Of a stretch of 30,685 nucleotides of DNA, positions 7,617-15,634 are shown in pieces. A model generated the notes under the pieces. That model ran no database searches and was not told where the DNA came from. It worked only from the letters and a program-made list of their open reading frames with translations. The position numbers were made by a program, and so were the translations under genes. Source of the DNA: Streptomyces sp. WM6386 (lineage in GTDB: Bacteria > Actinomycetota > Actinomycetes > Streptomycetales > Streptomycetaceae); NCBI RefSeq assembly GCF_000972385.1, contig NZ_JXTE01000084.1:1-30685 (forward strand), given 5' to 3'. Every line of letters begins with the position of its first letter. Position 1 is the first letter of the stretch.

Positions 7617-8459
7617 TCACTCCTCTGCGATCTTCCCGGCGTAGATGTCGTCGCCGTCCGGCAGCCGTACGTCGACGGCGATCCCGAAGTCGTAGAGCAA
7701 GGTCGTGGAGGCGACCGCCACGGTCCCCTCCTGCTGCCCGTTGACGAAGCTGAACCGATGCCGGACCTTACGGATCCGCCCGTCGTCGTCGAGGTAGACG
7801 TCGAAGGGCACCCGAGCCGTGGCGAACCCTTTCGCCGCCGCGCCGAGGGCGGACCTGTTCCCGGCGGAGGCGTCCCGAGCGGCGACCGTGAGATCCGCGA
7901 CCCCCCGGTAGTGCCGCACTTCCGTCCCCGCGACCTCGGTCTCCCCTACATAGGTCGCGGACCGGGTCCCCCGCAGCAGCTCGGCGGCGGCGAACGGATC
8001 GGTGGCGCCCCCGGTGACGAGATTCCCGTCCGACAGCGAGGCGGTCTCGACCCGCACCCACTTGTCGGAGGGCACCCCGGCACCGCGGTTCTTCATGAAC
8101 AGCGCACCGGGAGCGAGCAGTTCGGTGATGGGCCGATGCTCGCTCGTCCCGGCGGGATCCTGCGGCAGCAGCACCTTCAGCTCCCCGACCCGGCGCCGGT
8201 AGTCATAGATCCCTTCCCCGCGAATGGTGACGCGGGTCCCCCCCGTCGCCATCTCCATGGAGGTCCGGGCCTTGGAACTCCGCGCCTCCACAAGCCGGTC
8301 GGCGGCAAGACGCACCACCTCGACCGCGTCACCCGAGCTGCGCCCGTCCTCGGCGGCGACCCCGCTCCCCGAACACCCCGCGGCCCCGGCACAGACGACG
8401 GCCACGACCCCCGCCACCACACCGACCCCACCCGTCCGCCTCTGCTGCCGCTCCGCCAT
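7617..8459 (-). CDS. LppX/LprG-like lipoprotein
   Basis: This is a 280-residue exported lipoprotein. The ATG at 8459 has GGAGG upstream. A basic N-terminus (MAERQQRRT) is followed by a hydrophobic stretch ending in AAGC, so Cys29 is the probable lipidation site. The mature part alternates beta-strand-like and Ser/Gly-rich segments. It includes the VEARSSKARTSMEMATGGTR start that is common in actinobacterial LppX/LprAFG-type proteins (DUF1396-like), whose half-barrel fold binds lipids. A role in carrying lipids or glycolipids across the envelope is the family expectation, not shown here. It is monocistronic. Confidence 0.8.
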   Translation of the reverse strand: MAERQQRRTGGVGVVAGVVAVVCAGAAGCSGSGVAAEDGRSSGDAVEVVRLAADRLVEARSSKARTSMEMATGGTRVTIRGEGIYDYRRRVGELKVLLPQDPAGTSEHRPITELLAPGALFMKNRGAGVPSDKWVRVETASLSDGNLVTGGATDPFAAAELLRGTRSATYVGETEVAGTEVRHYRGVADLTVAARDASAGNRSALGAAAKGFATARVPFDVYLDDDGRIRKVRHRFSFVNGQQEGTVAVASTTLLYDFGIAVDVRLPDGDDIYAGKIAEE

Positions 8460-8564
8460 CGCCTGCCTCCGTCACGGACCCCCTGTCCGTTCCGCTAACG
8501 ACGACCATGCGGAGCCCGTCACGCGCATACGAGCCGTTTACCCGGGCTCGGTAACGTTGTCGCC

Positions 8565-8735
8565 GTGGCACACCAGGACAGGGTCCCCCCGCCCCACGAC
8601 TCCTCTGAACACCTGACGACAACAGTCGACCAGGGCCCCTTCTGCACAGCGCGCTGCACCTGCGGCTGGCGCGGCCCGGCAAGAAGAGCAAGAAGCCAGG
8701 CAAGAACAGACGCGCAGCGCCACACAGAGACGTAA
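8565..8735 (+). CDS. 56-residue Cys-rich small protein, possibly leaderless
   Basis: This short ORF starts at GTG 8565 and ends at TAA 8735. Its core reads FCTARCTCGWRGPARRARSQ, with three cysteines and a Trp like a small zinc-knuckle, followed by an Arg-rich tail. I have seen similar small 'TVDQGPFCTARCTCGW' proteins in Streptomyces, so coding is likely. No Shine-Dalgarno precedes it, but TAACGT at 8552-8557 sits at -10 distance if transcription starts on the GTG, the pattern of a leaderless mRNA. It is divergent from the lipoprotein gene. Function unknown. Confidence 0.6.
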   Translation: MAHQDRVPPPHDSSEHLTTTVDQGPFCTARCTCGWRGPARRARSQARTDAQRHTET

Positions 8736-8768
8736 TCGCACGCCTCTCGGCCCCGGCCCGCACCCTTC

Positions 8769-8794
8769 AGCCCGTCCGGCGCCCGAGGACAAGG
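8769..8794 (+). repeat. degenerate copy of the Streptomyces intergenic repeat
   Basis: AGCCCGTCCGGCGCCCGAGG, then ACAAGG, is a near copy of the start of the longer element at 8844. It lies 75 bases upstream in the same orientation and differs at the three bases that read TTT in the downstream copy. The spacer between the two holds no ORF. Confidence 0.6.
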
Positions 8795-8843
8795 CTGACA
8801 CCGTCCCAAACCCACCCACCCGCCGGCAGCTTCGCCTTCCTAA

Positions 8844-8963
8844 AGCCCGTCCGGCGTTTGAGGACAAGACCCCTTCAGGGCCGAAGCGGGGGTCTGGGGG
8901 CGCAGCCCCCAGTGGGGGTCCCCCCTCTGGGGGAGGGACGGGCAGGGGCGGCGGGGGCGGGAA
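8844..8963 (+). repeat. Streptomyces intergenic repeat (GTCCGGCGTTTGAGGAC type)
   Basis: AGCCCGTCCGGCGTTTGAGG begins an element I recognise as very common between Streptomyces genes. It runs into the GGGTCTGGGGGCGCAGCCCC part and ends in a GGGACGGGCAGGGGCGGCGG tail. Inside it, CTGGGGGC (8894-8901) and GCCCCCAG (8905-8912) form an eight-base stem. It fills most of the 8736-9050 spacer. Possible roles are transcript ending or a mobile MITE-like element; neither is established here. Confidence 0.7.
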
Positions 8964-9050
8964 CAGCCCGGCGCGCGCCCCCGCCGACCGGCACGATGGA
9001 ACCCCCGACCCCACCACCCCGTCTCGTTCCACGAACCCCCAGGAGGCGAC

Positions 9051-10613
9051 ATGGAACGGCGTACGTTCATCGGCGGCGGCGTAGCCGCGATCGCCGCGGC
9101 GACCGCGACCGCGTGCAACGGCGACGAAAAGGCCGACGCAGCGCAGACGGCCACCGCCGACAATTCCGCACGTACGTCCACCAGAGCCGGCACCACCACC
9201 ACCGCCCCCGCGGACTGGACCGCCCTCGCCCGCGACCTGGACGGCACCCTCGTCCGCCCGGGCGACACGAACTGGCCGACCGCCCACCAGCTCTACAACA
9301 CCCGCTTCGACAACCTGAAGCCCGCGGCGGTCGCGTACATCGCCCACGCGGAAGACATCCGCACCGCCCTCGCCTACGCCCGGGCCCACAACCTCCGCAT
9401 CGCGATCCGCAACGGCGGCCACTCCTACGCCGGCTGGTCCTCCGGCAACAACCGCCTGATCGTCGACGTCTCGAAGCTCAACAAGGTCCGCAGCAGCGGC
9501 GGCACAGCGGTGGTCGGCGCCGGGTCGAAACTCATCGACGTCTACCGCGCCCTCGCCGCGAAGGGCGTCACCATCCCCGCCGGCTCCTGCCCCACCGTCG
9601 GCGTCTCCGGGCTCACCCTCGGCGGCGGCCACGGAGTCGTCTCCCGCGCCTACGGCCTGACCTGCGACAGCCTCACCCAGGCGACGCTGATCACGGCGGA
9701 CGGCAAGCAGCTCACCGCGAACGCGACCGAGAACAAGGACCTCTTCTGGGCGCTGCGCGGCGCGGGCAACGGCAACTTCGGCGTCGTCACCGAGCTGCAC
9801 TTCAAGACCCACCCGGCGCCCCAGGCGGTGAAGGCGTACATGTCCTGGCCATGGGCGAAGGCCGCCGCCGTGACCAAGGCCTGGCAGGAGTGGGGCCCGA
9901 CCCAGCCCGACGAGATCTGGTCGTCCCTGCACCTGGCGGGCACCTCCGGCGGCTACACCACGGTCTCCGTCGCCGCCTTCTCCCTCGGCACCTACGGTGA
10001 ACTCCAGAACGCCGTGGACCGCCTGGCCGACAAGATCGGTGCCCCCGCGACCAGCGTCTCCCTCAAGCGCCTCTCGTACGAGGACGCGATGGAGGTCTAC
10101 GCCGGCTGCTCCTCCTTCACCACGGACGCCCAGTGCCACCTGCCCGGCAAGACCCCGGGCCGCTCCCCCCAGGGCGCGCTCGGCCGGGAGACGTACGCCG
10201 CCAAGTCGGACTTCTTCGACCGCTCCCTGTCCACGGCCGGCATCCAGGCGATGCTCAAGCAGCTGGAGTCGGTCCGCGGCGGCGCCGGCGACATCGCCCT
10301 CACGGCCCTCGGCGGCGCCGTCAACCGCGTCTCCCCGACTGCCACGGCGTTCGTCCACCGCCGTTCCCGCATGCTGGCCCAGTACATCGCCGCCTGGAAG
10401 GCGGGCACGTCGGGCACGACCGCCCAGTCCTGGCTGACCCAGGCCCACAACGCGATGAAGCCCTATGCGTCGGGCGCGGCCTACCAGAACTACACCGACC
10501 CGTCCCTGACGGACTGGCGCAAGGCGTACTACGGAGACGCGGCGACCAGGCTCGCGGCCCTGAAGAAGCAGTACGACCCGAAGGGCTTCTTCACGTTCCC
10601 GCAGGCCCTCTAG
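9051..10613 (+). CDS. FAD-dependent oxidoreductase, berberine-bridge-enzyme type, exported
   Basis: This is a 520-residue flavoprotein. Start ATG 9051 has AGGAGG at 9041-9046. The N-terminus MERRTFIGGGVAAIAAATAT looks like a twin-arginine signal, followed by Cys22, which may be a lipid anchor. Both covalent FAD attachment residues of bicovalent enzymes are present: His124 in RNGGHSYAGW and Cys180 in GSCPTVGVSG. GLTLGGGHG and DLFWALRGAGNGNFGVVTEL complete the FAD_binding_4 domain. The C-terminal berberine-like domain ends NYTDPSLTDWRKAYYG...YDPKGFFTFPQ. Bicovalent flavoproteins of this family oxidise sugars, alkaloids or secondary metabolites; the substrate here cannot be told. Folding with FAD before Tat export fits the signal. 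Confidence 0.9.
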   Translation: MERRTFIGGGVAAIAAATATACNGDEKADAAQTATADNSARTSTRAGTTTTAPADWTALARDLDGTLVRPGDTNWPTAHQLYNTRFDNLKPAAVAYIAHAEDIRTALAYARAHNLRIAIRNGGHSYAGWSSGNNRLIVDVSKLNKVRSSGGTAVVGAGSKLIDVYRALAAKGVTIPAGSCPTVGVSGLTLGGGHGVVSRAYGLTCDSLTQATLITADGKQLTANATENKDLFWALRGAGNGNFGVVTELHFKTHPAPQAVKAYMSWPWAKAAAVTKAWQEWGPTQPDEIWSSLHLAGTSGGYTTVSVAAFSLGTYGELQNAVDRLADKIGAPATSVSLKRLSYEDAMEVYAGCSSFTTDAQCHLPGKTPGRSPQGALGRETYAAKSDFFDRSLSTAGIQAMLKQLESVRGGAGDIALTALGGAVNRVSPTATAFVHRRSRMLAQYIAAWKAGTSGTTAQSWLTQAHNAMKPYASGAAYQNYTDPSLTDWRKAYYGDAATRLAALKKQYDPKGFFTFPQAL

Positions 10614-10648
10614 GTCGCCTCTGGGTCAGCTCCGAGGTCCGGTCCGAC

Positions 10649-11353
10649 TCAGGCGGCGAGGTCGCGCTCCTCGGCGCCCGTTTCCTTCCGGGCGCCGGGG
10701 ATCAGGGCGTCGTGACCGTCATAGGACTTTCCCCGTGCCCGGATCAGCCACCCCGCGCGCGGCGACCGCTCGATCGCCTTCATCAGCGGGGTGAGCAGGG
10801 CCATGGCCGGCGGGGACAGCAGCAGGGCCACGGCGGTGCCGAGGGCGAAGCCGCCGATGACGTCGGTCGGGTAGTGCACACCCATGTAGACCCGGCAGAA
10901 GCCCTCGAGCAGGGCGAGGCCGATACCGAAGAAGCCGAACCTGCGGTTGGCGACGAACAGTCCGACCGCCATGGCCATGGTGATCGTGGCGTGGTCGCTC
11001 ACGAAGGAGTAGTCGGTCTTGCCGGAGACCAGGACGTCGAGTCCCTCGTGCGACAGGAACGGCCGCGGCCGCTCCACGAACCCTCGTATCGGCACGTTGA
11101 CCAGTACGGCGATGCCGGCCGCGAGCGGCGCCCAGACCAGCGCGGCCACGGACGAGGGAGCCTCTTCGCCGCCCCGCTTGCGCACGGACAGCCAGCACCA
11201 CAGCACGAGCAGCACGGTGGCCAGGAGGATCCCGTACTCACCGACGTACTCCATGACCCGGTCGAACCACACGGGTGCGTCCTTGGCCAGGCCGTTGATG
11301 TCGTAGAGCAGGTCGACGTCGGGGTTCGACCCGGATGCGGCGAGTCCAGCCAT
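10649..11353 (-). CDS. PAP2-family membrane phosphatase
   Basis: This 234-residue integral membrane protein belongs to the type 2 phosphatidic-acid phosphatase family. In bacteria many members dephosphorylate undecaprenyl pyrophosphate or lipid phosphates outside the membrane. The motifs are visible: RGFVERPRPF (90-99, first motif with Arg in place of the usual Lys), SFVSDHATITMA (116-127, second motif with SDH) and CRVYMGVHYPTDVIGG (153-168, with His160 and Asp164). There are about five hydrophobic helices and a hydrophilic basic/acidic tail. The ATG at 11353 has GAAGGGG upstream. It is convergent with the flavoprotein gene with only 35 bases between. Confidence 0.9.
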   Translation of the reverse strand: MAGLAASGSNPDVDLLYDINGLAKDAPVWFDRVMEYVGEYGILLATVLLVLWCWLSVRKRGGEEAPSSVAALVWAPLAAGIAVLVNVPIRGFVERPRPFLSHEGLDVLVSGKTDYSFVSDHATITMAMAVGLFVANRRFGFFGIGLALLEGFCRVYMGVHYPTDVIGGFALGTAVALLLSPPAMALLTPLMKAIERSPRAGWLIRARGKSYDGHDALIPGARKETGAEERDLAA

Positions 11354-11381
11354 GGTGCTGCGGCCCCTTCGTCGGCTCTCC

Positions 11382-11405
11382 CGGCGCGCAGAGATTCGCG
11401 CGCCG
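11382..11405. promoter_or_regulatory. 8-bp inverted repeat in the PAP2 leader
   Basis: CGGCGCGC (11382-11389) and GCGCGCCG (11398-11405) are perfect arms around AGAGATTC, about 30 bases upstream of the PAP2 start on the minus strand. It may act as an mRNA hairpin or a protein site. Its role is unknown. Confidence 0.45.
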
Positions 11406-11445
11406 CTGTTCCACCCCCGTGGTGTGTAGATCGCTACGAGAACAG

Positions 11446-11473
11446 GAACGCACGGTCCCTGTTAATACGTTCC
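11446..11473 (-). promoter_or_regulatory. candidate ECF-type promoter for the PAP2 gene
   Basis: On the minus strand GGAAC (11473-11469) is followed 18 bases later by CGTTC (11450-11446). This resembles the GGAAC / CGT promoters used by the envelope-stress factor SigE of Streptomyces. A lipid-phosphate phosphatase would fit such control. This rests on pattern only. Confidence 0.35.
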
Positions 11474-11551
11474 ACCCTCCACTGAATGATCACGCAGACG
11501 TTATCGAAGAGAGACACATCACTGCAGCTCAGGGGGCAGGTTCACAGGCCG

Positions 11552-12553
11552 TCAGACGGTCGTGGGGAGCGCTTTCGCGCCATCTTCGGTGACGCGTGTG
11601 GCTCCGAAGTAGTCGGGGGTGTCGATCGGGTCGAACCGGATCACAGCACCCGTTCTCGGGGCGTCGATCATGTATCCGCCGCCGACATAAATCCCCACAT
11701 GCCGGATGGCCCGGGAGTTGGTGAGGTCGTCCGAGAAGAAGACGAGATCGCCGGGGAGGAGCTCGTCCCTGGCCGGATGCTGACCCGCGTTCCACTGGTC
11801 GTTGGCGACGCGCGGCAACGAGATCCCGACACTCTCGTACGCGGCCTTCGTCAGCCCCGAGCAGTCGAACCGTCCACTGTCCTGAGCAGTACCGTCACCG
11901 CCCCAGAGGTAGGGCGTGCCGAGCTTCTTCTGCGCGTAGTAGATGGCGCCCGCGGCCTGCTTCGAGGGATCCACGCGCGTGACGGGAGCGGCGAAGCTCT
12001 CCTCCAGCGTCGTGATCGTCTTCACGTAGTTCTGGGTCTCCTTGTACGGCGGCACACCCCCGTACTTGATCACCGCGTAGGCCCCCGCGTTGTAGGACGC
12101 GAGCATGTTCCTCGTGGCGTCCCCGGGGACGTCCTTCACGTACGAGGCGAGGGTGCAGTCGTACTTCGCGGCCGACGGAATCGCGTCATTCGGATCCCAT
12201 ACGTCGCGGTCGCCGTCCCCGTCGCCGTCGATCCCGTGCGTGGCCCATGTCCCGGGGATGAATTGCGCTATCCCCTGCGCGGCCGCGGCGCTCTGCGCCT
12301 TCGGGTTGAACCCGCTCTCCTGGTACAGCTGGGCCGCGAGCAGCGCCGGGTTGATCGCGGTGCAGAGGTTGCCCCACTTCTGCACGAGGTTCTGATAGGC
12401 GGCCGGCACGGACCCCTTGGCCAGCGCCTTCGTGGCTCCGCCGACCCCGTTGGCGAGGTTCCCGGCGACGACGTACACACCGACGACGAGCAGCATCACG
12501 AAGCTGAGCCCCGCCCCGAGGACGGCACCCCCCACGAGCCATGCCTTACGCAC
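11552..12553 (-). CDS. lytic transglycosylase + NlpC/P60 cell-wall hydrolase
   Basis: This is a bifunctional peptidoglycan hydrolase of about 333 residues. I prefer GTG 12553 because GAGGGG lies nine bases upstream; a TTG at 12559 in the same frame is too close to that site. Numbering from the TTG, a membrane anchor is at about 8-32. An SLT domain covers about 55-175, with catalytic Glu81 in QLYQESGFNPKAQ. A DGDGDGDRD calcium-loop-like stretch is at 111-119. An NlpC/P60 domain covers about 200-320, with Cys233 (DCSGL) and His287 (RHVGIYVGGG). This architecture is the usual VirB1-like wall-opening enzyme of Gram-positive type IV secretion systems. It probably belongs with the cmd genes, although about 9 kb now separates them. 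Confidence 0.9.
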   Translation of the reverse strand: MRKAWLVGGAVLGAGLSFVMLLVVGVYVVAGNLANGVGGATKALAKGSVPAAYQNLVQKWGNLCTAINPALLAAQLYQESGFNPKAQSAAAAQGIAQFIPGTWATHGIDGDGDGDRDVWDPNDAIPSAAKYDCTLASYVKDVPGDATRNMLASYNAGAYAVIKYGGVPPYKETQNYVKTITTLEESFAAPVTRVDPSKQAAGAIYYAQKKLGTPYLWGGDGTAQDSGRFDCSGLTKAAYESVGISLPRVANDQWNAGQHPARDELLPGDLVFFSDDLTNSRAIRHVGIYVGGGYMIDAPRTGAVIRFDPIDTPDYFGATRVTEDGAKALPTTV

Positions 12554-12627
12554 CGTCAACCGCCCCTCGCTGCCCCGGAGTCCGATGCCCAGGTCAGTTT
12601 AGGGGCGCCTTCGTCGTTCTGGGGTGA

Positions 12628-13344
12628 TCATGCGGAAGGAGACTCGGTCGCGTCCCGGTACAGCTCCGCGGCCTCCCGCCCGAGCACCACGCTGTACGAG
12701 ATGCCGGCGGTCGTCCCGCCCTGTTCGTGCCCGCCGAGCACCCCGACGACCTCCCCGTCCCCGTTGACCCACGGGCTGCCGCTGGTGCCGCCGCCGAAGC
12801 CGGGACAGTCGATGCGCTGTTGTGTACGACTGTGCGCGATCGGCTTGTCGGTGCAGCGGACCGGCGTCTCGCGGGAGTCGGGGTAGCCGGTGACGGTCAC
12901 GGCCGTGGCGCCGGTCGCGGTACCGGTGGTGAAGCGGTTCCCTCCGACGAGATCCTCGACGCCCTCGCCCCGCCGCTGGGCCAGGGTCGCGAACGCCACG
13001 TCACTGTCCTCGTCCCACGCGTCGGGGAGAAACCGTCCGGTGATGCGCCACCTCCCGTAGGGCGCCCGGCCGTTGCGGTAGCCCGGCACGAACACGAGGT
13101 CGTCCGTGTCACCGTCCAGGCAGTGCGCGGCGGTGACGATGAGATCCCGGTGCGGGCTGTGCACGACGGACGCGGTGCAGAAGTGCTGTCCGCCGGCGAA
13201 CAGGGCCCCCACGCGCCCGGTCTCCCCGGTTGCGGCGGCGGTGACGGTGACACCGAAAGGGCCGGGACCGTCATCGGCGCCCGCCTCGGAGGCGGAGGTG
13301 ACGGCGAGGAGTACGAGAACGGCGTAGAGAGGCGTGCGCTTCAT
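12628..13344 (-). CDS. secreted trypsin-like serine protease
   Basis: This 238-residue exported S1-fold peptidase has a signal peptide MKRTPLYAVLVLLAVTSASE at its start. The catalytic triad is visible: His in LIVTAAHCLDG, Asp in EDSDVAFATL and Ser in GFGGGTSGSPW. Cysteines at QHFC/AAHC and VRC/RIDC could form two disulfides. It resembles the V8/glutamyl-endopeptidase-like trypsin-2 group of Streptomyces; specificity cannot be deduced. ATG 13344 has GGAAGG about ten bases upstream. It is transcribed away from the sigma-factor gene, with about 100 bases between the two starts. Confidence 0.88.
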   Translation of the reverse strand: MKRTPLYAVLVLLAVTSASEAGADDGPGPFGVTVTAAATGETGRVGALFAGGQHFCTASVVHSPHRDLIVTAAHCLDGDTDDLVFVPGYRNGRAPYGRWRITGRFLPDAWDEDSDVAFATLAQRRGEGVEDLVGGNRFTTGTATGATAVTVTGYPDSRETPVRCTDKPIAHSRTQQRIDCPGFGGGTSGSPWVNGDGEVVGVLGGHEQGGTTAGISYSVVLGREAAELYRDATESPSA

Positions 13345-13442
13345 CGGAACGCAGCCTTCCGCACGAAGGTGAGAACCGGGTCAGTCGCGCCTTGAGGGAC
13401 ACCTACCCTGGCAGCGTTCTCCCCCCGAGCAGAGGAGCCCTC

Positions 13443-13475
13443 ATGCCCACGCTCATCGCGCGGCGAGCCGCATGA
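13443..13475 (+). CDS. 10-codon leader ORF overlapping the sigma-factor start
   Basis: ATG 13443 follows AGAGGAG (13431-13437) at good spacing and encodes MPTLIARRAA, ending in TGA at 13473-13475. That stop overlaps the sigma ATG at 13472 as ATGA. The sigma gene has no good ribosome site of its own, so this leader may load ribosomes and couple translation. Alternatively it is simply chance upstream of a weak start. Confidence 0.4.
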   Translation: MPTLIARRAA

Positions 13476-14725
13476 CCGCCACCTGCCGGAGCTGCGGCCG
13501 CACTGTCGAACGCACCGCGGGCCCCGGTCGTACCGCCTCCTACTGTTCGCAGGCATGCCGGCAGCGGGCGTACCGGAAGCGGCAGAGCCCCGCCGCCCAG
13601 GAGCTGGTCTCCGACATCGGCGACCAGCTGAACCGCCTGCGGCTGGAGCCCCCGGTCGTCTTCCGCGCCGACGTCGAGGCGCTCAACACCCGGTTCGCGC
13701 AACTGCGGCGGCTCGCCCGGCAGGCCCGTACGGAAAACGTCACGCCGACGGGCGTGACGAATCCCGGCGAGGACGACTTCACGGCCCTCATCGAGGCCCA
13801 CCGCAAGGAACTGCGGGTTCACTGCTACCGCCTGCTCGGCTCGTACGACGAGGCGGAGGACCTCACCCAGGAGACGTTCCTCAAGGCGTGGCGGGCGAGG
13901 GAGGCGCTGGACGGCGTGGCGAACCCGCGGGCGTGGCTGTATCGGATCGCCACCAACGCCTGCCTGGACTTTCTCCGGAAGAACGACCGCCGCCCCACCC
14001 CCTACGAGCCCGTCCCCGGCATCGACCCGGGCGACGGCCCCCCACCCCCGTCCATGCCCTGGCTGCAGCCCTTCCCGGACGACCAGCTCCCCGACGAGCC
14101 CGTCGCGCGGGCCGTCGCGAGCGAGACCCTGGAGCTGGTCTTCCTCACGGCGATCCAGCACCTCCCGCCGCGCCAGCGCGCCGCGGTGATCCTGCGGGAC
14201 GTGGCGGGATGGTCGGCCCAGGAGACCGCCGACCTGCTGGAATCGACCCTGGCGTCGGCCAACAGCGCGGTGCAGCGCGGGAGAACGGCCCTGCGGGAGG
14301 CGTTGCCGGGACGGCGTGAGGACTGGTCGACGAGTGCTCCCAGCGCCTTGGAACTGGCCTTGCTCCAGCGCTACATGGACGCCGTGGCCCGCGTGGACTT
14401 CGACGCCATGGCCGAGTTGGTCCGCGAGGACGCCGTGCTCACCATGCCGCCGAACCCGTTCTGGTTCACGACCCGCGAGGCCCTCTTCGCCTTCATCCGG
14501 CCGAACCTCGACCCGGCGTCCCCGACGTTCGTCGGACACTGGCGCCACCTTCCCGTACGCGCCAACGGGCAGGTGGCGGTGGCCGGTTACCTGCGCCGGC
14601 CCGGTACGACCGTCTTCCGGGGCCAGAACATCGACGTCCTGCGGATCGAGGACGGGAGGATCGCCGCGATCACCACCTTCGAGCCGCATCTGTACCCGGC
14701 GTTCGGTCTGCCGATGACTCTCTGA
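13472..14725 (+). CDS. ECF sigma factor with N-terminal Cys4 finger and C-terminal SnoaL domain
   Basis: This is a 417-residue RNA polymerase sigma subunit. Residues 5-29 hold CRSCG...YCSQAC, a CxxC-x16-CxxxC zinc-finger pattern, followed by a basic RQRAYRKRQ. Region 2 covers about 104-173 (GSYDEAEDLTQETFLKAWRA, NPRAWLYRIATNACLDFLRK). Region 4 covers about 222-276 (LPPRQRAAVILRDVAGWSAQ, then a helix-turn-helix). Residues 295-410 form a SnoaL-like domain (MPPNPFWFTTREALFAFI), as in SigG/SigJ-type ECF factors, where the extension regulates activity in place of an anti-sigma. The Cys4 N-terminus is an unusual addition. An SDR gene follows 76 bases downstream, probably in the same transcript. Confidence 0.88.
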   Translation: MTATCRSCGRTVERTAGPGRTASYCSQACRQRAYRKRQSPAAQELVSDIGDQLNRLRLEPPVVFRADVEALNTRFAQLRRLARQARTENVTPTGVTNPGEDDFTALIEAHRKELRVHCYRLLGSYDEAEDLTQETFLKAWRAREALDGVANPRAWLYRIATNACLDFLRKNDRRPTPYEPVPGIDPGDGPPPPSMPWLQPFPDDQLPDEPVARAVASETLELVFLTAIQHLPPRQRAAVILRDVAGWSAQETADLLESTLASANSAVQRGRTALREALPGRREDWSTSAPSALELALLQRYMDAVARVDFDAMAELVREDAVLTMPPNPFWFTTREALFAFIRPNLDPASPTFVGHWRHLPVRANGQVAVAGYLRRPGTTVFRGQNIDVLRIEDGRIAAITTFEPHLYPAFGLPMTL

Positions 14726-14801
14726 GGCGGCGATGAGTTTTCCGCGCGGGCACGTCCCATGAGTGACGGGCGCACACGGCGCCCCCACCCAGGGAGTCAC
14801 C

Positions 14802-15569
14802 ATGCTGAAGAACAAGGTCGCGGTCGTCTACGGCGGTGCGGGTTCGCTCGGCACGGGCGTCGCGAAGGCGTACGCCGATGCGGGCGCGCGGGTCTTCCTC
14901 GTCGGCCGTACGGAGTCGACGCTGCGGAAGGTCGCGGAGGAGACCGGTGCCGAGTACGACGTACTGGACGCCCGTGACGAGGCCGCCGTGGAGGCGCACG
15001 CGGCGTCGGTCGTGGAGCGGGCGGGCCGGATCGACGTCTCCCTCAACCTCGTACCGCGCGGGGACTTCCAGGGCGTACCGCTGACGGAGATGTCGCTCGA
15101 GGACTACACGCGACCCGTGGTGCAGGGCATCGCCTGCCAGTTCGTCACCGCTCGGGCGGCGGCCCGCCGGATGACGGCACAGGGCTCGGGCGTGATCCTG
15201 TCCCTCGACAGCGGTTCCGCCAACGGCAGCCCGATGATGGGCGGTACGGCCGCGGCCGACGGCGCGATCGACGCGCTGATCCGCCAGCTGGCCGCGGAAC
15301 TCGGCCCGTCGGGCGTCCGTGTCTGCGGGATCTGGACGGCGGGCGTGACAGACACCCTCACCCCGCAGAAGCTGACCGCCGCCGGCGCCCCGGCCATGGA
15401 CGAGACCGCCGTACAGGGCATCCGCGCCCATCTCGACAGCCTCCGCATGACCAAGCGCTCCCCGCGGATCGCCGACATCGCCGCCCTGGCGACCTTCCTC
15501 GCCTCCGACGCGGGCGTCAGCATCACGGGCACGTGGATCAACGCGACGGCGGGAATGTTCGCCAGCTGA
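14802..15569 (+). CDS. atypical short-chain dehydrogenase/reductase lacking the catalytic Tyr/Lys
   Basis: This is a 255-residue Rossmann protein. I chose ATG 14802 because AGGGAG (14791-14796) precedes it; an upstream in-frame start at 14763 has none. The nucleotide-binding loop is VVYGGAGSLGTGVAKAYADA. The usual NNAG is replaced by LNLVPRG. The active-site YxxxK is missing: the aligned region reads GGTAAADGAIDAL, with Thr for Tyr and Asp for Lys, although the preceding Ser (SLDSGS) is kept. The rest of the fold and length are normal. It may bind a nucleotide without reducing a substrate, or use other residues. It follows the sigma gene closely, which suggests a functional link. Confidence 0.83.
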   Translation: MLKNKVAVVYGGAGSLGTGVAKAYADAGARVFLVGRTESTLRKVAEETGAEYDVLDARDEAAVEAHAASVVERAGRIDVSLNLVPRGDFQGVPLTEMSLEDYTRPVVQGIACQFVTARAAARRMTAQGSGVILSLDSGSANGSPMMGGTAAADGAIDALIRQLAAELGPSGVRVCGIWTAGVTDTLTPQKLTAAGAPAMDETAVQGIRAHLDSLRMTKRSPRIADIAALATFLASDAGVSITGTWINATAGMFAS

Positions 15570-15634
15570 TCGCTGGGCATGTCCCGGTCGGTGAGGTGGG
15601 CACCTGCGGGTTTGTCGGTCCTGACAGCCGATGC

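Noticed and set aside
8538..10448. 636-codon minus-strand frame opposite the flavoprotein gene
   Set aside because: The plus strand carries a full bicovalent FAD enzyme with a ribosome site; the antisense product has no recognisable fold and low-complexity composition.
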